The notes under the pieces were generated by a model. That model was not told the DNA's origin. It worked only from the letters and a program-made list of their open reading frames with translations, and searched no databases. A stretch of DNA of 64,000 bases, taken from Flavobacteriaceae bacterium MAR_2009_75. GTDB taxonomy: Bacteria; Bacteroidota; Bacteroidia; Flavobacteriales; Flavobacteriaceae. Numbering within the stretch: the first letter of the stretch is position 1; each line of letters opens with the position of its first letter. Below are positions 15,536 to 23,201 of this stretch, in pieces. The position numbers were made by a program, and so were the translations under genes. Location of the stretch: positions 3,781,501-3,845,500 of the forward strand of contig PHTZ01000001.1 in NCBI GenBank assembly GCA_002813285.1. The letters are read 5' to 3'.

Positions 15536-18500
15536 ATGACCTATATACCAACCACACTTTTTAGGGAAAGATTTCTTCTATTATTTTTTATTCTTTTCAT
15601 TTCTTCTATACAGATTTATAGCCAAATTCCCGTAACCGGGGTTATGGTAACCCCTGAATCCTCGACCGTTACGGAGGGCAGTACGCTGCAATTAACGGCA
15701 ACGGTTGATCCTTCGGATGCCGACGATCCGAGTGTGGCCTGGAGCATTTCAGACGAGAGCATAGCGACTGTCGACGCTACGGGCCTGGTGGCAACAATAG
15801 TCCCCGGTACGGCAACGATAACGGCAACGACCAACGACGGTGGTTTTACTGCTAGTTCGATCATAACTGTGGAATCGGCCCCGGTACCTGTTACAGGGGT
15901 GGAGGTATCTCCCGAAACCGGACTAATAGTAGTGGGCAATACGTTGCAATTAACGGCCACGGTTGATCCTTCGGATGCGGACGACCCCGGTGTGGTATGG
16001 AGCAGTTCCGACGAGAGCATAGCGACTGTCGACGCTACGGGCCTGGTGACAACGATAGTCCCCGGTACCGCAACGATAACGGCAACGACCAACGACGGTG
16101 GTTTTAGTGCTAGTTCGACCATAACGGTGGAATCGGCCCCTGTCCCGGTAACGGGAGTTACGGTGACCCCTGAATCCTCGACCGTTACGGAAGGCGGTAC
16201 GCTGCAATTAATGGCGACAGTGGAGCCGTCGGATGCCGACGATCCGAGTGTGGTATGGAGCAGTTCCGACGAGAGCATAGCGACTGTCGACGCTACGGGC
16301 CTGGTGACAACGATAGTCCCCGGTACCGCAACGATAACGGCGACCACCAACGATGGTGGTTTTAGTGCTAGTTCTATCATAACGGTGGAATCGGCGCCTG
16401 TCCCGGTAACGGGAGTTACGGTGACCCCTGAATCCTCGACCGTTACGGAAGGCGGTACGCTGCAATTAATGGCGACAGTGCAGCCGTCCGATGCCGACGA
16501 TCCGAGTGTGGTATGGAGCAGTTCCGACGAGAGCATAGCGACTGTCGACGCTACGGGCCTGGTGACAACGATAGTCCCCGGTACCGCAACGATAACGGCG
16601 ACCGCCAACGATGGTGGTTTTAGTGCTAGTTCGATCATAACTGTGGAATCGGCCCCTGTCCCGGTAACGGGAGTTACGGTGACCCCTGAATCCTCGACCG
16701 TTACGGAAGGCGGTACGCTGCAATTAATGGTGACAGTGCAGCCTTCCGATGCCGACGATCCGAGTGTGGTATGGAGCAGTTCCGACGAGAGCATAGCGAC
16801 TGTCGACGCTACGGGCCTGGTGACAACGATAGTCCACGGTACCGTAACGATAACGGCGACCGCCAACGATGGTGGTTTTAGTGCTAGTTCGATCATAACA
16901 GTGGAATCGGCGCCTGTCCCGGTAACGGGAGTTACGGTGACCCCTGAATCCTCGACCGTTACGGAAGGCGGTACGCTGCAATTAATGGTGACAGTGCAGC
17001 CGTCCGATGCCGACGATCCGAGTGTGGTATGGAGCAGTTCCGACGAGAGCATAGCGACTGTCGACGCTACGGGCCTGGTGACAACGATAGTCCCCGGTAC
17101 GGCAACGATAACCGCGACGACCAACGACGGTGGTTTTACTGCTAGTTCGATCATAACTGTGGAATCGGCCCCGGTACCTGTTACGGGGGTGGAGGTATCT
17201 CCCGAAACCGGACTAATAGTAGTGGGCAATACGTTGCAATTAACGGCAACGGTGGAGCCTTCCGATGCCGACGATCCGAGTGTGGTATGGAGCAGTTCCG
17301 ACGAGAGCATAGCGACTGTCGACGCTACGGGCCTGGTGACAACGATAGTCCCCGGTACCGCAACGATAACGGCGACGACCAACGACGGTGGTTTTACTGC
17401 TAGTTCGATCATAACGGTGGAATCGGCCCCGGTACCTGTTACGGGGGTGGAGGTATCTCCCGAAACCGGACTAATAGTAGTGGGCAATACGTTGCAATTA
17501 ACGGCCACGGTTGATCCTTCGGATGCCGACGATCCGAGTGTGGTATGGAGCAGTTCCGACGAGAGCATAGCGACTGTCGACGCTACGGGCCTGGTGATAA
17601 CGATAGTCCCCGGTACGGCAACGATAACGGCAACGACCAACGACGGTGGTTTTACTGCTAGTTCGACCATAACAGTGCAATCGGCCCCGGTACCTGTTAC
17701 GGGGGTGGAGGTATCTCCCGAAACCGGACTAATAGTAGTGGGCAATACGTTGCAATTAACGGCCACGGTTGATCCTTCGGATGCCGACGATCCGAGTGTG
17801 GTATGGAGCAGTTCCGATATCGGTCTAGCAACGGTAGACTCCCTTGGAGTTGTTACGGCAATTTCCTCCGGTACCGTTACGATAACGGCGACAACCGATG
17901 ATGGCGGTTTTGTTGACAGTTCGGAAATAACTATTAAACCTCCTTTAAATCAAGTAGGTCAATGGAGCGAACCCATTCCATTTGGTATTGTTCCAGTGGC
18001 GGTTGCAAACCTTCCTGATGGTAGATTGGTGACTTGGTCTTCAAAATACAAAGATTACTTTGGGGGTTCTGATGGATTTACATATACAGAATTATTTGAC
18101 CCTTTTATTGGACCGAATGGTATGGCTTTAGGTGAGAAAATAACTCCTACAAACCATGATATGTTCTGCCCGGGCATTAACAACTTGGGAAATGGTCAAT
18201 TATTAGTGACGGGAGGGTCGTCGAATGCCAAAAGTACTCTTTATGATTATTCTACAGATAACTGGATTGCCACGGATAACATGAATGTGGGCCGTGGTTA
18301 CCATAGTGGTGTAACTTTATCAGATGGATCTGCTTTTGTAATTGGAGGGTCTTGGAGTGGGGGTCTGGCACCCAGTGGTGAGAAAATTGGTGAAATTTGG
18401 CGACAAGAGAGAGGATGGAAAACCTTACCTGGATTGAGAAGTGATTTACTTTTTAATACTACAGATTTAGCCTTTGAGCAAGAAGGTGTTTATAGAGTAG

Positions 18501-21500
18501 ATAACCATGCTTGGTTATGGGCTGCTCCTAATGGTAAAGTTTTTCACGCTGGCCCAGGTGAAGAAATGCATTGGATAGATGTAAATGGAAGTGGGTCTTA
18601 TAGCTATGTAGGAAATAGGGCAGATGATACGTACTCGATGAAAGGGACCACTGTAATGTTCGATGTCGGAAAAATTTTAAAAGTTGGGGGTGCTACCTCA
18701 TATGCCAGTGGTGATTTAGCCAAAGATAATTCATATGTTATTGACATTAACGATGAAAATAACGTTACTGTCTCACCAACTCAAAATAAATTAAGTTTTT
18801 CTCGTACCATGCATAATAGTGTTGTTCTGCCCAACGGAGAAGTTTTGGTAACCGGAGGACTTAACTCCGCTAGGGTATTTACGGATTATGGTGCCAGATT
18901 AGATGCTGAAATTTATAATCCTACTACAAATCTTTGGAGAACTGTTGCGGGAATGAGTGTGCCGAGAACCTATCACAGTGTTTCTATTTTGCAGTCAGAT
19001 GGTCGAGTATTTGTCGGGGGGGGTGGATTATGTAACACTTGTGATAACCATTTAAATGGTGAAATATATAGCCCTCCTTATCTCTTTGATGAAAGCGGTA
19101 ATCTGGCAGAAAGACCAGTTATAGAGGCTCCAGAAGAGGTGGACTATAATAGTAGCATGACCGTTACGGGAAGTCCAGATATTGTGGATTTCAATTTGAT
19201 TAGAATGTCATCATCTACTCATAGTACTAATAATGAACAAAGAAGGGTTCCTTTAGCTTTTAGTGGCAATGGCACTTACACGCTTGCTATACCTGATAGA
19301 AATATTTTGCCCCCGGGTTATTACATGCTATTTGCTCTAAATACAGACAGGGTACCTTCAGTTTCAGAACCGGTATTGGTTGGTATGCCCGTTGTTTTGG
19401 CTTCAGGGGTATTGCTTTCACATGAAGTATTTGAGCTTAATTCAGGGGAAACAGCTCAATTGATTGCTACCGTAGTTCCCGAAAACACGGAAAACAAGAA
19501 CGTTATATGGTCAAGTAATAATCCTGCAATCGCAACTGTATCTGAAAATGGTGAGGTCACAGCACATTCAATGGGAACGGCTATTATAACTGTAACAACT
19601 GAAGATGGAGGTTTTACGGCAAAATCTAATATCGTAGTAGATGGCGGCTGTTCTTTTAGTAATATAGCGCTGGGTGCGATTGCAAATCAATCATCCACTT
19701 ATGGTAATGGTGTGGCTGCAACTGCTATAGACGGAGTAACCTCAGGTAATTCACCTTGGATACCAAATGTACAACATACGGCCAATGAGTTTTCTCCATG
19801 GTGGGAATTGGATTTAGGTTCGACTTATCTTATGGACACCTTATCTATTTATAATAGAGGTGAAGGTCTTGAAATCAGACTTAAAGATTTTTATGTTTTC
19901 GTTTCTGAAAAACCTTTTCCTTCTACCGCAACCGTTGAAAGTTTAAGCGATGATAGTTCTATATCTTCCTATTTTTTTGAAGGAGAGGCCGGACTATTGG
20001 AAAAAATAGCTCTTAATAAGGATGGTAGATATGTTCGAATTCAATTGTCAGGGGGTGGTATTTTGCATATGGCCGAGGTAGAGATACAAGGATGCTTCTT
20101 GGGTAGCCCTCTTTGTGAAGGGGTGCCTCCACCTGAGATTAGTGCCGTGGAACCATTAATTGAGTCGGATGATGTTCAAAATCTCGTCGCTTATCCTGAG
20201 GGGGGTACTTGGTCAGGAGCTAGTAGCGAAGGTACTTTTAATCCTTCCATTGGTCCGGGTACTTATGAGGTCACTTATACCTACGATAATGGTGAGGGTT
20301 GTGTTCAATCGCATTCTATCGATATGGTGGTTAACAGTGCTTGCTTTGGTATCGATCCACCAACCATAATTTCCAGTGGTCCATATTTAGATACGGATGG
20401 CATTCAAATATTGGAGGCTTTTCCAGCAGGAGGAACTTGGTCAGGAGCTAGCACGGATGGTGCCTTTGACCCAAGTTTGGGGGAAGGGATCTATTCCGTA
20501 ACCTATACATACGATAATGGAAGCGGTTGTATACAGACAGAAACAGGTGAAATTAGAGTAAATACACTTGGTAGTAGAGGCTGTGTGCTATCAAATATTG
20601 CTTTGGCAGGGGAAGCTTCCCAGTCTTCCACATATGGTAATGGAGTGGCTCAACTTGCCGTGGATGGAAATACAGAGGGCTCATCGCCATGGACTGCCGA
20701 TCTTCAGCATACTAATAATGAAAGCAAACCTTGGTGGCAGGTAGACCTAGGTTCCAACAGCGCTATTGAAGAGATACATATTTACAACAGGCAAGGGTTT
20801 GAATTTAGGTTGAAAGATTTTTACATTTTTATTTCTAATGAACCTTTCGAAATCAGTGATACTTTAGAATCCCTCTTAACCGATTCCTCCGTAACAAATT
20901 TTTATTTTAATGGTGAGGCGTCTATCGAAGAGATAATACCGTTTGATAAAGAAGGTCGTTATGTGAGAATTCAACTTAGCGGAAATAATACTTTGCACAT
21001 GGCTGAAGTTGAAATAATAGGTTGTTTGTTAGATGCAGAGGCTTGTACTGATGCGGATCCGATTGTTATCGAAAATTATGGTCCCTTTACTTCTGGCCAG
21101 TCTCTTCAGAATTTAATAGCAACTCCGGAGGGGGGTACATGGTCGGGAGTAACTACTGATGGCACATTTGATCCCTCAATTGGAGAGGGAATCTATGAAG
21201 CTACTTATACCGATGATAATGGTGAAGGTTGTTTGCAATCTCAGACGGTTAGCATTTCAGTAAATGGGCCATGTTTTGGAACAGAACCGATAACTTTTAC
21301 AGATTACGGGCCATTTTTGGACACAGAAGGTGTACAAACGGTAATAGCAAATCCTATTGGTGGAAGTTGGTCTGGAGCCATCACAGATGGTAATTTTGAC
21401 CCTAGTATTGGCGCCGGTTCATATGAGGCGATATATACATTTGATAATGGAGAGGGCTGTATCCAAACAGAAACACTTGAAATTATCGTAAACACACTAA

Positions 21501-22987
21501 GCAATAGAGGATGCATTCTTCAAAACTTAGCTTTAACCGGTTTGGCGTCTCAATCATCGATCTATGGCAATGGGGCTGCAAGTTTGGCTCACGATGGCAA
21601 TTTGGAAGGGTCTTCTGCATGGAGCGCTGACCTTCAACATACTAATAATGAATATAGGCCGTGGTGGCAAATTGACCTAGGTACGAAAGCTGCAATTGAC
21701 GAATTGAAAATATACAATAGACAAGGATTGGAATTCAGGTTGAATAATTTTTATATATTCCTCTCCGATTACCCCATATCTTCAAGCGCTACCATAGAGT
21801 CGTTACAAAATGATCCAGACGTTGTAAACTTCTTCTTTAGTGGGGAGGCGGACACGCAGGAAAATATTCTTGTAAACGGTGAGGGTAGGTATGTAAGAAT
21901 ACAGCTTTCAAGTAGCGGAATATTACATTTGCCCGAGGTTCAGGTAATGGGATGTACGGTAGATGAATCGAGCTGTGAAAACGAACCTCCTTTGACGTTA
22001 GAGGAGTATGGACCATATACGACCGAGGACGAAGTGCAGATTTTAAGTGCCAGTCCAACGGGCGGCGTTTGGTCTGGAGCAACAACAGATGGTACTTTTG
22101 ATCCAAGTATAGGCCCTGGTTTTTATGAAATTACGTATTCCTACGATAACGGTTTAGGGTGTTATCAGTCTAAGTCTATCAATATTGAAGTTAATATTAT
22201 TGGTAATTCAGGATGTGTTCTTTCCAATGGCGCCTTGAGTAAAAATGTTTTACAGTCATCTACGTATGGAAATGGTCTAGCGACTTATGCCGTAGATGGA
22301 AACATACAGGGGAGTTCACCGTGGACTGCCGATTTACAACACACCACGAACGAATTTAGACCATGGTGGCAGGTAGATTTAGGGGAAGTCCGCGAAATAG
22401 AGGAAGTAAAAATATATAATCGCAGCGATGGCCTTCAGTTCAAATTGAAAGACTTTTACGTTTTCGTATCTCAAGAGCCGATTACTGCAGAAAATTCAAT
22501 TGAAAATCTTATTTCTGATGAAAATGTAGAAAGCTATTTTTTTGCTGGCGAAGCAGACCTAATAGAGGTTATAGAAATTCTTGATTTCGGTAGATATTTA
22601 CGTATTCAACTTTCAGGAAGTGGAACATTGCACATGGCCGAGGTCGAGGTGATGGGCTGCAGTTTATCAGGTAATGGAAATGCCTTCAAGGCATCACCTG
22701 AGACTTTGTCTAGGATCAATAAATTTGATGAGTTGAAAACTGTTGAGCTTGTTCCAAACCCTACCACGGATTTTGTTCATATCAATGTGCTATCAGATGA
22801 GAATATTACAAAGATTCTTGTTTTTGATATGGAAGGAAGGCAAGTGTTGTCTAAAAAGCCAATAAGAGATTCTGTATATGAAAATGTTGAGACGATTGAT
22901 GTTTCCTTCTTCACAAAAGGAGTATATCAAATTATGATATTCTTAGATAATGGTGATATTGTAAACAGGAATTTAATAAAGAATTAA
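15536..22987 (+). CDS. Giant T9SS-secreted protein with BIG2 repeats, galactose-oxidase-like copper radical oxidase and four F5/8C domains
   Basis: 2483 residues. Domains in order: signal peptide 1-30 (ending IQIYSQ); nine BIG2 Ig-like repeats of 86 residues (31-804); a seven-bladed Kelch-type galactose oxidase module with DUF1929 C-terminal domain (about 805-1285); a tenth, divergent BIG2 (1286-1370); four F5/8C-like domains (about 1371-1520, 1682-1832, 1992-2140, 2226-2377) separated by two, two and one SprB/PKD-like linkers with GGTWSG..FDPS.G; and a type A T9SS sorting domain (about 2400-2483, VELVPNPTTDFVHINV to the end). The oxidase module keeps Cys878 and Tyr922 (thioether cofactor pair), stacking Trp940, Tyr1146, His1147 and His1229. 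It therefore probably oxidises primary alcohols of sugars or other carbohydrates outside the cell with O2, yielding H2O2. F5/8C domains would bind glycans. The natural substrate is unknown. Confidence 0.9.
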   Translation: MTYIPTTLFRERFLLLFFILFISSIQIYSQIPVTGVMVTPESSTVTEGSTLQLTATVDPSDADDPSVAWSISDESIATVDATGLVATIVPGTATITATTNDGGFTASSIITVESAPVPVTGVEVSPETGLIVVGNTLQLTATVDPSDADDPGVVWSSSDESIATVDATGLVTTIVPGTATITATTNDGGFSASSTITVESAPVPVTGVTVTPESSTVTEGGTLQLMATVEPSDADDPSVVWSSSDESIATVDATGLVTTIVPGTATITATTNDGGFSASSIITVESAPVPVTGVTVTPESSTVTEGGTLQLMATVQPSDADDPSVVWSSSDESIATVDATGLVTTIVPGTATITATANDGGFSASSIITVESAPVPVTGVTVTPESSTVTEGGTLQLMVTVQPSDADDPSVVWSSSDESIATVDATGLVTTIVHGTVTITATANDGGFSASSIITVESAPVPVTGVTVTPESSTVTEGGTLQLMVTVQPSDADDPSVVWSSSDESIATVDATGLVTTIVPGTATITATTNDGGFTASSIITVESAPVPVTGVEVSPETGLIVVGNTLQLTATVEPSDADDPSVVWSSSDESIATVDATGLVTTIVPGTATITATTNDGGFTASSIITVESAPVPVTGVEVSPETGLIVVGNTLQLTATVDPSDADDPSVVWSSSDESIATVDATGLVITIVPGTATITATTNDGGFTASSTITVQSAPVPVTGVEVSPETGLIVVGNTLQLTATVDPSDADDPSVVWSSSDIGLATVDSLGVVTAISSGTVTITATTDDGGFVDSSEITIKPPLNQVGQWSEPIPFGIVPVAVANLPDGRLVTWSSKYKDYFGGSDGFTYTELFDPFIGPNGMALGEKITPTNHDMFCPGINNLGNGQLLVTGGSSNAKSTLYDYSTDNWIATDNMNVGRGYHSGVTLSDGSAFVIGGSWSGGLAPSGEKIGEIWRQERGWKTLPGLRSDLLFNTTDLAFEQEGVYRVDNHAWLWAAPNGKVFHAGPGEEMHWIDVNGSGSYSYVGNRADDTYSMKGTTVMFDVGKILKVGGATSYASGDLAKDNSYVIDINDENNVTVSPTQNKLSFSRTMHNSVVLPNGEVLVTGGLNSARVFTDYGARLDAEIYNPTTNLWRTVAGMSVPRTYHSVSILQSDGRVFVGGGGLCNTCDNHLNGEIYSPPYLFDESGNLAERPVIEAPEEVDYNSSMTVTGSPDIVDFNLIRMSSSTHSTNNEQRRVPLAFSGNGTYTLAIPDRNILPPGYYMLFALNTDRVPSVSEPVLVGMPVVLASGVLLSHEVFELNSGETAQLIATVVPENTENKNVIWSSNNPAIATVSENGEVTAHSMGTAIITVTTEDGGFTAKSNIVVDGGCSFSNIALGAIANQSSTYGNGVAATAIDGVTSGNSPWIPNVQHTANEFSPWWELDLGSTYLMDTLSIYNRGEGLEIRLKDFYVFVSEKPFPSTATVESLSDDSSISSYFFEGEAGLLEKIALNKDGRYVRIQLSGGGILHMAEVEIQGCFLGSPLCEGVPPPEISAVEPLIESDDVQNLVAYPEGGTWSGASSEGTFNPSIGPGTYEVTYTYDNGEGCVQSHSIDMVVNSACFGIDPPTIISSGPYLDTDGIQILEAFPAGGTWSGASTDGAFDPSLGEGIYSVTYTYDNGSGCIQTETGEIRVNTLGSRGCVLSNIALAGEASQSSTYGNGVAQLAVDGNTEGSSPWTADLQHTNNESKPWWQVDLGSNSAIEEIHIYNRQGFEFRLKDFYIFISNEPFEISDTLESLLTDSSVTNFYFNGEASIEEIIPFDKEGRYVRIQLSGNNTLHMAEVEIIGCLLDAEACTDADPIVIENYGPFTSGQSLQNLIATPEGGTWSGVTTDGTFDPSIGEGIYEATYTDDNGEGCLQSQTVSISVNGPCFGTEPITFTDYGPFLDTEGVQTVIANPIGGSWSGAITDGNFDPSIGAGSYEAIYTFDNGEGCIQTETLEIIVNTLSNRGCILQNLALTGLASQSSIYGNGAASLAHDGNLEGSSAWSADLQHTNNEYRPWWQIDLGTKAAIDELKIYNRQGLEFRLNNFYIFLSDYPISSSATIESLQNDPDVVNFFFSGEADTQENILVNGEGRYVRIQLSSSGILHLPEVQVMGCTVDESSCENEPPLTLEEYGPYTTEDEVQILSASPTGGVWSGATTDGTFDPSIGPGFYEITYSYDNGLGCYQSKSINIEVNIIGNSGCVLSNGALSKNVLQSSTYGNGLATYAVDGNIQGSSPWTADLQHTTNEFRPWWQVDLGEVREIEEVKIYNRSDGLQFKLKDFYVFVSQEPITAENSIENLISDENVESYFFAGEADLIEVIEILDFGRYLRIQLSGSGTLHMAEVEVMGCSLSGNGNAFKASPETLSRINKFDELKTVELVPNPTTDFVHINVLSDENITKILVFDMEGRQVLSKKPIRDSVYENVETIDVSFFTKGVYQIMIFLDNGDIVNRNLIKN
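15626..17947 (+). repeat. Nine tandem 258-bp coding repeats (BIG2 domains)
   Basis: Units begin at 15626, 15884, 16142, 16400, 16658, 16916, 17174, 17432 and 17690, each 86 codons. Two alternative head sequences occur: type A (VTVTPESSTVTEGGTLQL) in units 1, 3, 4, 5, 6 and type B (VEVSPETGLIVVGNTLQL) in units 2, 7, 8, 9. The remaining two thirds are nearly identical in units 2-8, including a GTCGAC in every one of units 1-8. Unit 9 diverges in its second half. The array is richer in G+C than the flanks. Confidence 0.95.
18161..19390 (+). other. Catalytic core of the galactose-oxidase-like (AA5) module
   Basis: Within the giant gene. FCPG (Cys878), RGYHS (Tyr922), GGSWSGG (Trp940), YRVDNHAW (Arg987), RTYHS (Tyr1146, His1147) and STHSTN (His1229) correspond in order to Cys228, Tyr272, Trp290, Arg330, Tyr495/His496 and His581 of Fusarium galactose oxidase as I recall it. 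The spacings 44 and 18 between the first three are the same. The galactose-contacting Gln406 position reads Leu1109. Confidence 0.85.
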
Positions 22988-23008
22988 AACTAGCCAAATT
23001 TTATGAAG

Positions 23009-23034
23009 GAGCCTTGGAATCAGGGCTCTTTTTT
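23009..23034 (+). terminator. Terminator after the giant secreted protein gene
   Basis: Stem GAGCC / GGCTC with a loop of about ten bases, followed by TTTTTT at 23029-23034, 22 bases past the stop. Confidence 0.6.
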
Positions 23035-23108
23035 AGTTATAAATATTTAAACTGAATGAGTACTTCTACAGTATTGGCACAACAATTGTCTTGATAGGGC
23101 AGTAAAAA

Positions 23109-23145
23109 AGCCTTCAATTTATGTTTAGCCCATGAAGGCTGGGCT
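23109..23145 (+). promoter_or_regulatory. Overlapping inverted repeats in the lon leader
   Basis: AGCCTTCA (23109-23116) pairs with TGAAGGCT (23133-23140). AGCCC (23127-23131) can alternatively pair with GGGCT (23140-23144). The two foldings share bases and exclude each other. The element ends about 57 bases before the lon ATG. No T run follows, so it is not a plain terminator. Confidence 0.35.
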
Positions 23146-23201
23146 TATCAATGATTAGATATAATTGAATAACTTAGGATTTCTGTTCAGATAATGACAG
23201 A

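Noticed and set aside
15616-17766. 716-codon open reading frame on the minus strand across the BIG2 array
   Set aside because: It is an exact shadow of the repeats with no signal peptide, start context or family likeness. The long openness follows from the repeat composition.
15626-17947. Regular direct repeats resembling a CRISPR or satellite
   Set aside because: The unit is 258 bp, a multiple of three, in one long frame and encodes Ig-like domains. CRISPR repeats are far shorter with unique spacers.
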